This document shows positions 25,369 to 34,596 of a DNA stretch of 64,000 nt, one piece after another; within the stretch, counting starts at the first letter, position 1, and every line of letters begins with the position of its first letter. Below the pieces are notes generated by a model. The model did no database searches. It was not told where the DNA came from and saw only the letters and a list, made by a program, of their open reading frames with translations. Location of the stretch: assembly GCA_022843905.1 (NCBI GenBank), contig JALHMT010000002.1, forward strand, positions 245,042-309,041, read 5' to 3'. The translations under genes were made by a program, and so were the position numbers. Origin of the DNA: Rubrivivax sp. (GTDB lineage Bacteria > Pseudomonadota > Gammaproteobacteria > Burkholderiales > Burkholderiaceae_C).

Positions 25369-26709
25369 ATGTCCGCCACTGCTGCGACACCGTCCCCGGC
25401 AGCTGCCGGCCCGCTCCCTCTCGACGACGCCTATCGCGCGGAGCTGCACAACGAAGTCCATGCCAGGCCGCCCGAGCGCATCCACCTGCCCGCACTGGTG
25501 CTGTACGTGGCGGTGCTCAACGAAGGCGTGACGCGCCAGGCCGAGGCCGATCATCTGCGGCAACTGCCGGGCCAGCAGGGGCTGCAGGCCGACGACCTTC
25601 GCGGCAACTTCCTGCGCCTGACGATGGCCGACCACTCGGTGCGCTGGGAGCGGCACAGCGAATTCACCCGCTATTCCATCGTGCAGCCGCTGCCGGCGCA
25701 GTGGCAGCCGGGCAGTCACGAGGTCGCGCAGCCCATCGACTGGGCCGTCGATCGCACCTGGCTGAAGACCATCCCCGGCAAGACGGTGGCGGCCGTCGAA
25801 CTGCTGATGCTGCCGGGCGACGTCGGCGACGTCGAGTCGTTCTTCGACGAGAGCCGGCGCTGGGTGGGTGACGGCGCCATGCTGGCCTCGTCCATCGGTG
25901 GCGGCTTTGCAGGTGCCATCACCGATTTCCAGCTGCGCGAGAGCGGCTTCGAGCGCATGCTGGTGGTGGCCGCGCCGCGCACCAACGACGCCCGTGCCGG
26001 CCGGTTGAGCCAGACCCTGCTGGAGCTGGAGACCTACCGCCTGATGGCCTTGCGGGGCCTGCCGGTGGCCAAGGCGCTAGGCCCGACGCTGCAGCAGGCC
26101 GAGGCCTCTCTGGCCAACATCACGGCCAGCCTGGAGGGCACGGCGGCATCCGACCAGGACCTGCTGGGCACACTGATCGAGCTTGCCGCGCGCGTCGAGC
26201 GCGCCACGGCCGAGCACGGCTACCGGTTTTCGGCCACGCAGGCCTACGACGCGCTGGTTCGCCAGCGCATCGTCGAGCTGGACGAGGCCTCCATCGCCGG
26301 TTCCCTGACCATCGGTGCCTTCATGCAGCGCCGTCTGTCCCCGGCCATCGCCACCGTGGCGGCCACGGCGTCGCGTCTGGCGTCGCTGTCGCAGCGCATC
26401 GAACGCGCCGGCGCCTTGCTGCGCACGCGCGTGGACATCGCCACCGAGACGCAGAACCAGCAGCTGCTGGCCAAGCTCACGCGCGGGCAGCAGCTGCAGC
26501 TGCGCCTGCAGAGCACCGTGGAAGGCCTGTCCATCGCCGCCATCTCGTACTACGTGGTGAGCCTGCTGGTCTACGGCGGCAAGGCCGCCAAGTCCGCCGG
26601 CCTGCCGGTCGACCCCGAACTCCTGGCCGGCGCCATGATCCCGGTCGTGCTCTGGACCGTCTGGCGCCTCACGCGGCGCATCCACCGCCGCCTCTACGGC
26701 GAGGAGTGA
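25369..26709 (+). CDS. DUF3422 family membrane-associated protein
   Basis: 446-residue member of the DUF3422 family. The conserved opening YRAELHNEVHARPPERIHLP and the segment RWERHSEFTRYSIV are clear. Two hydrophobic segments near the C-terminus (GLSIAAISYYVVSLLVYGG and LLAGAMIPVVLWTVWRL) indicate membrane anchoring, with a long helical region before them. Function is unknown. It begins 2 nt after the previous stop and is probably co-transcribed. Confidence 0.88.
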   Translation: MSATAATPSPAAAGPLPLDDAYRAELHNEVHARPPERIHLPALVLYVAVLNEGVTRQAEADHLRQLPGQQGLQADDLRGNFLRLTMADHSVRWERHSEFTRYSIVQPLPAQWQPGSHEVAQPIDWAVDRTWLKTIPGKTVAAVELLMLPGDVGDVESFFDESRRWVGDGAMLASSIGGGFAGAITDFQLRESGFERMLVVAAPRTNDARAGRLSQTLLELETYRLMALRGLPVAKALGPTLQQAEASLANITASLEGTAASDQDLLGTLIELAARVERATAEHGYRFSATQAYDALVRQRIVELDEASIAGSLTIGAFMQRRLSPAIATVAATASRLASLSQRIERAGALLRTRVDIATETQNQQLLAKLTRGQQLQLRLQSTVEGLSIAAISYYVVSLLVYGGKAAKSAGLPVDPELLAGAMIPVVLWTVWRLTRRIHRRLYGEE

Positions 26710-26717
26710 CCGCTCTC

Positions 26718-26738
26718 GCCGGCGCGGCGCGCGCCGGC
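26718..26738. terminator. Hairpin between convergent DUF3422 and ACBP genes
   Basis: Perfect 9-bp inverted repeat GCCGGCGCG / CGCGCCGGC with a 3-nt loop, overlapping the last base of the acyl-CoA-binding protein stop codon. No U tract; a bidirectional terminator role is inferred from position. Confidence 0.4.
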
Positions 26739-26992
26739 TACTTCAGCGATTCGATGAGGTCGACGTAATCCTGCATCGCTTCATCATTGCTCTTGCCCTT
26801 CACCGCGGCCCAGGCGTCGTACTTGGCGCGGCCGACCATGTCGGTGAAGCCGGGGCGCTTGCCTTCGACGTCGCCTTCGGTCGCCTGCTTGTAGAGCGAG
26901 TAGATCTTCAGCAGCGTCATGTTGTCGGGCTTCTCGGGCAGGCTCTTGCTCTCGGCAACGGCCTTCTCGAAGGCGGCTTTCAGATTGGCCAT
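26738..26992 (-). CDS. Acyl-CoA-binding protein
   Basis: 84-residue four-helix acyl-CoA-binding protein. Family motifs are DNMTLLKIYSLYKQATEGD and KRPGFTDMVGRAKYDAWAAVKG, which carry the ligand-contacting Lys and Tyr residues. It binds and buffers long-chain acyl-CoA in the cytoplasm. It is transcribed divergently from the WS/DGAT gene about 100 nt away, which uses acyl-CoA, so a shared role in acyl-CoA supply for storage lipids is plausible. Confidence 0.94.
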   Translation of the reverse strand: MANLKAAFEKAVAESKSLPEKPDNMTLLKIYSLYKQATEGDVEGKRPGFTDMVGRAKYDAWAAVKGKSNDEAMQDYVDLIESLK

Positions 26993-27095
26993 GGTGCGTG
27001 TCTCCGTGGGTGAAAATCAGTCTTGACGGTGCCGATGTTACCCAGCATCGTCGGTGACAGGCATGAGGCGAACGCCCTGAACTGAGGAGACCCCG

Positions 27096-28532
27096 ATGAC
27101 CGTCGAACGCATGTCGCGTGTGGACACCGCGTGGCTGCGCATGGACAACGACGTCAACCTGATGATGATCGTGGGGGTCTGGCTGATCACCCCGGCCCTG
27201 GCTTATGAGGCGCTGTGCGAGCGCGTGGCCGACAAGCTGCTGAAGTACGACCGCTTCCGCCAGAAGGTGGTGACCGACGCGGTGGGCGCGCAGTGGGTCA
27301 CCGACCAGGACTTCGACATCCATCGCCACGTGGTGCGCGAGAAGCTGGTGCGCCGCAAGGGCCAGTCCGAGCAGGAAGCGCTGCAGGCGCGCTGTGGCGA
27401 ACTGGCCACGACGCCGCTGGACCCCGCCCATCCGCTGTGGACCTTCCACCTCATCGAGGTGTACGAAGGCGGCAGCGCCCTCATCGCGCGCATCCACCAT
27501 TGCATCGGCGACGGCATCGCGTTGATATCGGTGACGCTGTCCATCACGGACGGCGGCAACGACCCGCCCAAGCGGCGCAGGAAGGCCCGGGACGAGGACA
27601 ACGCCCATGAAGGCGACTGGCTGGCCGACGCCGTGCTGAAGCCGCTGACCGACATCACCGTGAAGGCGCTGGGCATGTACGGCGACGGCGTGGCGCGCAG
27701 CGTGGAGGTGCTGTCGCACCCGCAGCAGCTGCTGGGTTCGCTGGAGATGGCGCGTACCGGCTACCAGGTGCTCAGCGACGTCGCGGCGCTGGCCATCATG
27801 CCCGACGACTCGCCCACCCAGCTGAAGGGAAAGCCGGTCGGCCGCAAGCGCGTGGCCTGGAATCAGCCGCTGCCGCTGGACGAGGTGAAGACCATCGGCA
27901 AGGCGCTGAACTGCTCGATCAACGACGTGCTGCTGGCCTGTGCCGCAGGCGCCATCGGCCAGTACCTGCGCGACCGCGGCGAGGATCCCGCCGGCAAGGA
28001 GATCCGCGCCATGGTGCCGGTCAACCTGCGCCCGCTGGAAAAGGCCTGGCAGCTGGGCAACCGCTTCGGCCTGGCGCCGCTGGTGCTGCCCATCGGCATC
28101 GCCAACCCCATCGAGCGGGTGTACGCCGTGCGGGCCCGCATGGCCGAGCTCAAGGGCAGCTACCAGCCGCTGCTGGCCTTTGCCGTGCTGTCGGTGGCGG
28201 GACTGATGATCAAGCCGGTGCAGGACGCCATCCTGAACCTCTTCGCCAGGAAGGCCACCGCGGTGATGACCAACGTGCCTGGGCCGTCGGTGCCGCTGAA
28301 GTTCTGCGGCTCCACCATCCGCCAGACCATGTTCTGGGTGCCGGCCTCGGGCGACATCGGCGTGGGCGTGAGCATCCTCAGCTACGCCGGCGGCGTCCAG
28401 TTCGGCCTCATCACCGACGAAGGCCTGTGCCCCGAACCGCAGGAGATCATCGACCGCTTCGGCCCCGAGTTCGAGAAGCTGCTGCTGCTGGGGCTCATGC
28501 TGCCGTGGGGAGACGAGGTCGAGACGATCTGA
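27096..28532 (+). CDS. Wax ester synthase/diacylglycerol acyltransferase (WS/DGAT)
   Basis: 478-residue bifunctional acyltransferase of the AtfA type, using acyl-CoA to make wax esters or triacylglycerol. The catalytic HHxxxDG motif is intact at 134-140 (HHCIGDG). Other family segments are PLWTFHLIEVYEGG, NDVLLACAAGAIGQYL and the conserved ND-like AVMTNVPGPSVPL near the C-terminus. The start at 27096 has a strong GAGGAGA site. It may be co-transcribed with the SRPBCC gene 90 nt downstream. Confidence 0.92.
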   Translation: MTVERMSRVDTAWLRMDNDVNLMMIVGVWLITPALAYEALCERVADKLLKYDRFRQKVVTDAVGAQWVTDQDFDIHRHVVREKLVRRKGQSEQEALQARCGELATTPLDPAHPLWTFHLIEVYEGGSALIARIHHCIGDGIALISVTLSITDGGNDPPKRRRKARDEDNAHEGDWLADAVLKPLTDITVKALGMYGDGVARSVEVLSHPQQLLGSLEMARTGYQVLSDVAALAIMPDDSPTQLKGKPVGRKRVAWNQPLPLDEVKTIGKALNCSINDVLLACAAGAIGQYLRDRGEDPAGKEIRAMVPVNLRPLEKAWQLGNRFGLAPLVLPIGIANPIERVYAVRARMAELKGSYQPLLAFAVLSVAGLMIKPVQDAILNLFARKATAVMTNVPGPSVPLKFCGSTIRQTMFWVPASGDIGVGVSILSYAGGVQFGLITDEGLCPEPQEIIDRFGPEFEKLLLLGLMLPWGDEVETI

Positions 28533-28622
28533 GCGCCCCCGGACGCAAACCCCGATGCGGCACCGCGTTCCGGCGCGTCAGAATCCCGGCTCATTCAAGA
28601 CCAACCCGCGCAGGAGCGAGAC

Positions 28623-29093
28623 ATGGCCGTCAGCGTCGACATCGACCTCGGATACGAATTCGCCGTCAAGGCCCCGTTCAAGGACGTCTTCGACGTGCTG
28701 TCGCACGTGCCCACCTCGGCGGGCTTCTTCCCCAAGGTCGACAAGCTGGTCGACATGGGCGACGACACCTACCGCTGGGAGATGGCCAAGGTCGGGACGG
28801 CGCAGGTCAACCTGCAGACGGTCTACGCGTCGAAGTACAAGTCCGATGCCAAGAAGGGCTCGGTCGTCTGGACGCCGGTCAAGGGCGTGGGCAACGCGCA
28901 GGTCAGCGGCAGCTGGAAGATCACCGACAAGAAGGGCTCCACCGACATCGTGCTGAAGATCAAGGGCACGGTCGACACGCCGCTGCCCGGCCTGATGAAG
29001 ATGGTGGTGGTGCCGGTGGTCCAGGGTGAATTCGAGAAGCTGGTCGAGAAGTACATCGACAACCTCGTCAAGCGCTTTGGCGGCGAGGCGTGA
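28623..29093 (+). CDS. SRPBCC-family lipid-binding-like protein
   Basis: 156-residue START/SRPBCC-fold protein. It opens with DLGYEFAVKAPFKDVFDVLSHV and ends with the long C-terminal helix FEKLVEKYIDNLVKRFGG, as expected for the helix-grip fold that holds a hydrophobic ligand. No signal peptide. A GCAGGAGCGAGAC leader gives a good ribosome-binding site. Next to a WS/DGAT gene it could bind acyl chains or a polyketide-like substrate; this is inference. An intergenic repeat begins exactly on its TGA stop. Confidence 0.78.
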   Translation: MAVSVDIDLGYEFAVKAPFKDVFDVLSHVPTSAGFFPKVDKLVDMGDDTYRWEMAKVGTAQVNLQTVYASKYKSDAKKGSVVWTPVKGVGNAQVSGSWKITDKKGSTDIVLKIKGTVDTPLPGLMKMVVVPVVQGEFEKLVEKYIDNLVKRFGGEA

Positions 29094-29246
29094 CCACCCC
29101 CTACGCGCTTCGCGCGCCATCCCGCGTGCAATCGCGGGATGGCCTTCGCCAGGCGCGCAAGGCCTTCCGGCCTCCCGCGTCCGGGCTCAGCCCGCCTCAA
29201 GGGGGCAACGCCAGCGGCCCGGCATAGCCGGTTCCGCGGCGTTCGC
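29091..29246 (+). repeat. Intergenic repeat element, copy A
   Basis: Starts on the TGA stop of the SRPBCC gene (TGACCACCCCCTACGCG) and ends near CCGCGGCGTTCGC. The interior has an 11-bp perfect hairpin (29116-29126 with 29133-29143) and a conserved block CTCAAGGGGGCAACGCCAGC. Copy B, at 53655-53818 on the other strand, has the same two ends and the same order but a different central hairpin. It lies between two convergent genes and may act as a terminator. Confidence 0.8.
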
Positions 29247-29272
29247 TTGAAGGTGATCGAAAGGCCCGAGGG

Positions 29273-29929
29273 TCAACTCTCGTACTTCGCCACCAGCGCC
29301 TGCAGGTGCTCGCGCGAGGCGGCGTCCACGTAGGGCAGCAGCAGGCTCAGCACGTGCATCGCACCGCGCGAGATGGCTGCGGCGGCGGCTTCGGGTTCCA
29401 GCGCCTTGCGCGGCTCTCGCACGTATTCGTAGCTCAGCCAGTAGGTCAGCACCACCACCATCGCGGTGCTGATGGGCTGGGCCTCGCGGTAGCCGATCTT
29501 CATCGCGCCCTGGCGCGACAGCCCGTCCAGCACCGACTGCACGGCGCGCGCCTTGTTCTTCAGCACGAACTGGAAGTGCGTCTCCAGGCGGCGGTTCTTG
29601 CTCAGCAGGTCGTTCAGGTCGCGGTAGAGAAAGCGGTACTGCCAGATCAGCTCGAAGAGCATGTGGAAGAAGAGCCAGGCGTCCTCGACGTTCTCGACGC
29701 CGTCGGCGGCCTGCAGAAGTTCGTTCAGGGCACGCTCATAGCGGTCGAACAGGCTGTTGATCAGTTCGTCCTTGGCCGGGTAGTGGTAATACAGGTTGCC
29801 GGGGCTGATGCCCAGCTCGGCCGAGATCAGCGTGGTGCTGACGTTGGGCTCGCCGAAACGGTTGAAGAGTTCCAGCGTCACTTCGAGGATGCGCTCGGCG
29901 GTGCGGCGGGGCTTCTTCGGCGGCGGCAT
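29273..29929 (-). CDS. TetR-family transcriptional regulator
   Basis: 218-residue regulator. The N-terminal helix-turn-helix is clear (RILEVTLELFNRFGEPNVSTTLISAELGISPGNLYYHY). The ligand domain is of a type common in beta- and gammaproteobacteria (FHMLFELIWQYRFLYRDLNDLLSKNR). It is transcribed divergently from the ABC exporter 59 nt away, the usual arrangement for a repressor controlling an efflux pump. The inducer is unknown. Confidence 0.9.
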   Translation of the reverse strand: MPPPKKPRRTAERILEVTLELFNRFGEPNVSTTLISAELGISPGNLYYHYPAKDELINSLFDRYERALNELLQAADGVENVEDAWLFFHMLFELIWQYRFLYRDLNDLLSKNRRLETHFQFVLKNKARAVQSVLDGLSRQGAMKIGYREAQPISTAMVVVLTYWLSYEYVREPRKALEPEAAAAAISRGAMHVLSLLLPYVDAASREHLQALVAKYES

Positions 29930-29972
29930 GGTGGGCAGGATTCTGGCACCGGCAGCTTTCGCGGCGCCTGCC

Positions 29973-29978
29973 TACAAT
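29973..29978 (+). promoter_or_regulatory. Candidate -10 element of the ABC exporter
   Basis: TACAAT ends 10 nt before the ABC ATPase start codon. A transcript starting about 7 nt downstream would have almost no leader. No clear -35 or TetR operator palindrome was found. Confidence 0.4.
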
Positions 29979-29988
29979 CCCGCCCCTC

Positions 29989-30915
29989 ATGTCCATCGCT
30001 CCTGCCGTCCGTTTCGACCATGTCACCAAGACCTACAGCGGCGCCCGGGGCCAGCTCCGTGCGCTCGACGGCGTCTCCTTCGATATCGAGCCCGGCGAGT
30101 TCTTCGGCCTGCTGGGCCCCAACGGCGCCGGCAAGACGACGCTGATCTCGGTGCTGGCCGGACTCACGCGCGCCAGCGGCGGGCACGCCGTGGTGATGGG
30201 TCACGACGTGCAGGCCGATCCGGCCGCGGCACGCAAGTCGCTGGGCATCGTGCCGCAGGAACTGGTCTTCGACCCCTTCTTCAACGTGCGCGAAGCGCTG
30301 CGCATCCAGAGCGGCTATTTCGGCGTGAAGAACAACGACGCCTGGATCGACGAGCTGCTGGACGCCCTGGGCCTGGCCGACAAGGCCACGTCCAACATGC
30401 GCCAGCTCTCCGGCGGCATGAAGCGCCGCGTGCTGGTGGCGCAGGCCTTGGTGCACAAGCCGCCGGTCATCGTGCTCGACGAACCGACGGCCGGCGTCGA
30501 TGTCGAGCTGCGCCAGACGCTGTGGCAGTTCATCGCTCGGCTGAACAAGCAGGGCTCCACCGTGCTGCTGACCACCCACTACCTCGAAGAGGCCGAAGCC
30601 TTGTGCGGCCGCATCGCGATGCTGAAGAAGGGCAGGGTGGTGGCACTGGACCGCACCGCCAACCTGCTGGCCGGCACCGCCAGCACCATGCTGCGCTTCA
30701 AGACCGACCAGGCGCTGCCGAGTTCGTTGTCTGCGCAGGCAAGGGTCACCGGCCGCATCGCGCAGCTCAAGGCGCACGACGCCGCCGAGGTCGAACGCTT
30801 TCTGACCGTGCTGCGCGAAGCCGGCGTGAAGGTGGAAGACCTCGAGATCGGCCGTGCCGATCTTGAAGACGTGTTCCTGGAGATCATGGGTGAAGCGCAG
30901 GGGGTCGTGGCATGA
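29989..30915 (+). CDS. ABC transporter ATP-binding protein, YadG-like
   Basis: 308-residue ATPase of an ABC-2 exporter. Walker A is GPNGAGKTT, the Q loop IVPQELVFDPFF, signature LSGGMKRR, Walker B VIVLDEPT and the switch His TTHY. The C-terminal 80 residues form the extension usual in the YadG/CcmA-like group. It overlaps the permease by 4 nt. In many Burkholderiales this pair precedes bolA, murA and the his genes. Confidence 0.93.
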   Translation: MSIAPAVRFDHVTKTYSGARGQLRALDGVSFDIEPGEFFGLLGPNGAGKTTLISVLAGLTRASGGHAVVMGHDVQADPAAARKSLGIVPQELVFDPFFNVREALRIQSGYFGVKNNDAWIDELLDALGLADKATSNMRQLSGGMKRRVLVAQALVHKPPVIVLDEPTAGVDVELRQTLWQFIARLNKQGSTVLLTTHYLEEAEALCGRIAMLKKGRVVALDRTANLLAGTASTMLRFKTDQALPSSLSAQARVTGRIAQLKAHDAAEVERFLTVLREAGVKVEDLEIGRADLEDVFLEIMGEAQGVVA

Positions 30916-31685
30916 CCGGCGCCATCAGTTTCGAGGGCGCCGGCACGCTGCTCTACAAGGAGGTGCTGCGCTTCTGGAAGGTCAGCTTCCAGACGGTGGC
31001 CGCGCCCGTGCTCACGGCGGTGCTGTACCTGCTGATCTTCGGCCACGTGCTGGAAGACCACGTGCAGGTCTTCCCGGGCGTGGGCTACACCAGCTTCCTC
31101 ATTCCGGGGCTGGTGATGATGAGCGTTCTGCAGAACTCCTTTGCCAACAGCAGCTCGTCGCTGATCCAGAGCAAGATCACCGGCAACCTGGTGTTCCTGC
31201 TGGTCTCGCCGCTGTCGCACTGGGCCTGGTATGCAGCCTACGTGGGCGCGGCCATGGTGCGCGGTCTGGTGGTGGGCACGGGTGTCTTCCTGGTCACCCT
31301 GTGGTTCGCCCCGCTCAGCCTGGCCGAGCCCTGGTGGATCGTGATCTTCGCGGCGCTGGGGGCCGGCATGCTGGGTTCACTGGGTCTGATTGCCGGCCTG
31401 TGGGCCGACAAGTTCGACCAGATGGCCGGCTTCCAGAACTTCATCATCATGCCCATGACCTTCCTGTCGGGCGTCTTCTACTCGGTGAAGTCGCTGCCCG
31501 GCGTGTGGCAGGCCGTGAGCCACCTGAACCCGTTCTTCTACATGGTCGACGGCTTCCGGCGCGGCTTCTTCGGGGTCAGCGACGTGTCGCCCTGGCTGAG
31601 CCTGGGCATCGTCGGCACCAGCTTCCTGGTCATTGCGGCCCTCACGCTCAACCTGCTGCGCATCGGCTACAAGCTCAGGTCCTGA
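30912..31685 (+). CDS. ABC-2 transporter permease, YadH-like
   Basis: 257-residue membrane protein with six hydrophobic helices and the ABC-2 permease signature near the C-terminus (LSGVFYSVKSLPGVWQAVSH, then NPFFYMVDGFRRGFFG). Partner of the ATPase upstream (ATGA overlap). The exported substrate is not evident. Confidence 0.92.
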   Translation: MTGAISFEGAGTLLYKEVLRFWKVSFQTVAAPVLTAVLYLLIFGHVLEDHVQVFPGVGYTSFLIPGLVMMSVLQNSFANSSSSLIQSKITGNLVFLLVSPLSHWAWYAAYVGAAMVRGLVVGTGVFLVTLWFAPLSLAEPWWIVIFAALGAGMLGSLGLIAGLWADKFDQMAGFQNFIIMPMTFLSGVFYSVKSLPGVWQAVSHLNPFFYMVDGFRRGFFGVSDVSPWLSLGIVGTSFLVIAALTLNLLRIGYKLRS

Positions 31686-31696
31686 TGCGGTGCTGA

Positions 31697-31702
31697 GATA
31701 AT
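31697..31702 (+). promoter_or_regulatory. Candidate -10 element of bolA
   Basis: GATAAT ends 7 nt before the bolA ATG, leaving no room for a ribosome-binding site if transcription starts at the usual distance. It implies a leaderless transcript or a fortuitous match. Confidence 0.35.
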
Positions 31703-31709
31703 CCGCCAC

Positions 31710-31964
31710 ATGGCCGAACCGACCCCTGATCAAGTCCGCGAGTTCATCGCCGCCGGGCTGCCCTGCGAGCAGCTCGACGTCGAAGGCGACGGCCGTCACT
31801 TCTTCGCCACCATCGTGTCAGCCGAGTTCGAGGGGCTGAGCCGGGTGCGCCGGCACCAGCGCGTGTACGCGGCCCTCGGCGATAGAATGCGCGAGCAGAT
31901 CCACGCCCTGTCGATGAAGACCCTCACGCCGGCCGAGTTCTCGGCCCAGTCCCACCACCCCTAG
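31710..31964 (+). CDS. BolA/IbaG-family protein
   Basis: 84-residue BolA-like protein. The conserved core reads [33 protein letters not shown], including the invariant His that binds Fe-S clusters with monothiol glutaredoxins. IbaG-type members usually sit beside murA; here the next gene is hisG and murA is missing from the locus. Likely role is iron-sulfur trafficking or stress response. Confidence 0.9.
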   Translation: MAEPTPDQVREFIAAGLPCEQLDVEGDGRHFFATIVSAEFEGLSRVRRHQRVYAALGDRMREQIHALSMKTLTPAEFSAQSHHP

Positions 31965-32059
31965 GCCCACCTGCGGCGCGCCGCGGGTGGCCTGTCGCGC
32001 CGCCGCACCGCCGCGCAGACCTGCCCCCGGCTGCCGCGCGTCACATTCGAGCGCAACCG

Positions 32060-32731
32060 ATGATCACACTGGCTCTTTCCAAAGGGCGCATCTTCGACGA
32101 CTCGCTGCCGCTGCTGAAGGCCGCCGGCATCGAGGTGCTGGAAGACCCCGAGAAGTCGCGCAAGCTGATCATCGGCACCAGCCGTCCCGACGTGCGAGTG
32201 GTGCTGGTGCGTGCCACCGACGTGCCCACGTATGTGCAGTACGGCGGCGCCGACCTCGGCGTGGCCGGCCTCGACGTGCTGCTGGAGCACGAAGGCGCCG
32301 GCCTCTACCGCCCGCTCGACCTGCACATCGCGCGCTGCCGCATGAGCGTGGCCACGCACCGGGACTTCGACTACGCCGCCGCCGTCAAGCAGGGCTCGCG
32401 CATCCGTGTCGCCACCAAGTACACGCAGACGGCGCGCCAGCACTTCGCTGCCAAGGGCGTGCACGTCGACCTCATCAAGCTCTACGGCTCGATGGAACTG
32501 GCGCCGCTCACCGGCCTGGCCGATGCCATCGTCGACCTCGTCTCCACCGGCAGCACGCTGAAGGCCAACCACCTGGTGGAGGTCGAGAAGATCATGGACA
32601 TCTCCTCGCGACTGGTCGTCAACCAGGCGGCGCTGAAGCTCAAGCGCGAACCGATTCGCGCGCTGATCGACGCCTTCGCCCGCGCGGTCGACGCGGGCCG
32701 GGCGACACGGTTCGCGCAGGCGGCGTCATGA
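32060..32731 (+). CDS. hisG: ATP phosphoribosyltransferase, short form
   Basis: First enzyme of histidine synthesis, joining ATP and PRPP. At 223 residues it is the short form that lacks the C-terminal regulatory domain and needs HisZ as partner; no hisZ is in this window. Signature segments are [29 protein letters not shown] and the PRPP-binding [16 protein letters not shown]. Stop and hisD start overlap (ATGA). Confidence 0.95.
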   Translation: MITLALSKGRIFDDSLPLLKAAGIEVLEDPEKSRKLIIGTSRPDVRVVLVRATDVPTYVQYGGADLGVAGLDVLLEHEGAGLYRPLDLHIARCRMSVATHRDFDYAAAVKQGSRIRVATKYTQTARQHFAAKGVHVDLIKLYGSMELAPLTGLADAIVDLVSTGSTLKANHLVEVEKIMDISSRLVVNQAALKLKREPIRALIDAFARAVDAGRATRFAQAAS

Positions 32732-34539
32732 AGGTGCAGATCCGCCGCCTGTCGACCGCCGACGCCGGTTTCGACGCCGAGTTCGAGCGCGTTTTGCACT
32801 GGTCGGCCGAAACCGACGACGCCATCGAGCAGCGCGTGGCCGGCATCATCGCCGACGTGCAGCAGCGTGGCGACGCGGCGGTGCTGGAGTACACCGGCCG
32901 ATTCGACCGTGTGAATGCCGGCAGCGTGGCCGAACTGGAGATCCCGGCCAGCGAACTGCGCGCCGCGCTGGACGCCATCACGCCCGCGCAACGCGAGGCG
33001 CTGATGGCCGCCGCGGCGCGCGTGCGCTCCTACCACGAGCGCCAGCTCGATGCCTGTGGGCGCAGCTGGAGCTACCGCGACCGCGACGGCAGCCTGCTGG
33101 GCCAGCAGGTCACGCCGCTGGACCGCGTGGGCATCTACGTGCCTGGAGGCAAGGCGGCCTACCCGTCCAGCGTCCTGATGAATGCCATCCCGGCGCAGGT
33201 GGCCGGCGTGCCCGAGATCGTGATGGTGGTGCCCACACCCGGCGGCGAGCGCAATGCGCTGGTGCTGGCCGCCGCCCACGTGGCCGGGGCGCACCGCGTC
33301 TTCGCCATTGGCGGCGCGCAGGCCGTGGCAGCGCTGGCCTTCGGCACGGCCAGCGTGCCGCGTGTCGACAAGATCACCGGCCCGGGCAACGCCTACGTGG
33401 CGGCGGCCAAGCGCCGCGTCTTCGGGCAGGTGGGCATCGACATGATCGCCGGCCCCAGCGAGATCCTGGTGCTGGCCGACGGCAGCACGCCGGCCGACTG
33501 GGTGGCGATGGACCTCTTCAGCCAGGCCGAGCACGACGAGCTGGCGCAGAGCATCCTGCTGTGCCCCGACGCCGCTTACATCGACGAGGTGCACGCCGCC
33601 ATCGAGCGCCTGCTGCCGCAGATGCCGCGCCAGCAGGTCATCCGCTCGTCGCTGGTGGGCCGCGGCGCGCTGATCCACACGCGGTCGATGGAAGAAGCCT
33701 GCGAGATCAGCAACCGCATCGCGCCCGAGCACCTGGAGGTCAGCGCGCGCGAGCCGCAGCAGTGGCAGGGCAGGCTGCGGCACGCCGGTGCCATCTTCCT
33801 GGGGGCCTTCACCAGCGAGAGCCTGGGCGACTACTGCGCCGGCCCCAACCACGTGCTGCCCACCAGCGGCACGGCGCGCTTCTCGTCGCCTCTGGGCGTC
33901 TACGATTTCCAGAAGCGCAGCAGCCTGATCGAGGTCAGCGAGGCAGGCGCGCAGGTGCTGGGGCCCATCGCCGCCGAACTGGCCTACGGCGAAGGCCTGC
34001 AGGCCCACGCGCGTGCGGCCGAGATGCGCCTGTCGCCATCGCCGGCTGCCGCCGCTGCCGTGCCGGCCGGGGCTTTCAACGTGCGCCCGGTCACCGCCGA
34101 CAACGCCGAAGCGCTGATGAAGCTGGAAGTCGCCCCGGGCCAGCGCCAGTTCGTGGCCCCGGTGGTGCGTTCGCTGGCCCAGGCGGCTTACGAGCCCGCC
34201 GGCCGGCCGCTCGGCCTGTACCTGGGCGACCAGCCGGTGGGCTTCCTGTTGCTCTACGACGCGCGCATGGACAAGGAAGAGCCCGCCGAACAGCTTTACG
34301 TCTGGCGCCTGATGGTCGACGCCCGGCACCAGCGCCTGGGCGTGGGCGCCCGGGCCATCCGCTGGATCATCGACGAAGCGCGCCGACTGGGCCTGCCCGA
34401 GGTCGGCCTGTCCCACGTGATGGCACCGGGCCACGCCGGGCCGTTCTACGCCGGCCTGGGTTTCGCCTACACCGGCAAGGTCGAAGACGGCGAGCACGAG
34501 ATGGTGCTGCGCGTCGACGGCGAGGGAGCTGCAGCATGA
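32728..34539 (+). CDS. hisD: Histidinol dehydrogenase fused to GNAT acetyltransferase
   Basis: 603 residues, against about 430-440 for ordinary HisD. Residues 1-435 are a complete histidinol dehydrogenase: [28 protein letters not shown], zinc ligands Gln266 and His269 (FSQAEHDE), Asp368 (LGDYC) and His427, and the catalytic APEHLE at 332-337. After an Ala/Pro linker (436-449, codons from about 34033) comes a GNAT domain at 450-597. Its opening [18 protein letters not shown], the [12 protein letters not shown] strand and the acetyl-CoA loop [12 protein letters not shown] (533-544) resemble BltD/PaiA spermidine-type acetyltransferases. The frame is open throughout. The role of the added domain is unknown; it could acetylate a histidine intermediate, a polyamine or a protein. 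Confidence 0.93.
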   Translation: MKVQIRRLSTADAGFDAEFERVLHWSAETDDAIEQRVAGIIADVQQRGDAAVLEYTGRFDRVNAGSVAELEIPASELRAALDAITPAQREALMAAAARVRSYHERQLDACGRSWSYRDRDGSLLGQQVTPLDRVGIYVPGGKAAYPSSVLMNAIPAQVAGVPEIVMVVPTPGGERNALVLAAAHVAGAHRVFAIGGAQAVAALAFGTASVPRVDKITGPGNAYVAAAKRRVFGQVGIDMIAGPSEILVLADGSTPADWVAMDLFSQAEHDELAQSILLCPDAAYIDEVHAAIERLLPQMPRQQVIRSSLVGRGALIHTRSMEEACEISNRIAPEHLEVSAREPQQWQGRLRHAGAIFLGAFTSESLGDYCAGPNHVLPTSGTARFSSPLGVYDFQKRSSLIEVSEAGAQVLGPIAAELAYGEGLQAHARAAEMRLSPSPAAAAAVPAGAFNVRPVTADNAEALMKLEVAPGQRQFVAPVVRSLAQAAYEPAGRPLGLYLGDQPVGFLLLYDARMDKEEPAEQLYVWRLMVDARHQRLGVGARAIRWIIDEARRLGLPEVGLSHVMAPGHAGPFYAGLGFAYTGKVEDGEHEMVLRVDGEGAAA

Positions 34540-34596
34540 GCGCGCAGGGCCGCTCCCAAGCGCGAATCCCGGAGTGCGAAGCATGGAGGTAGTCCA

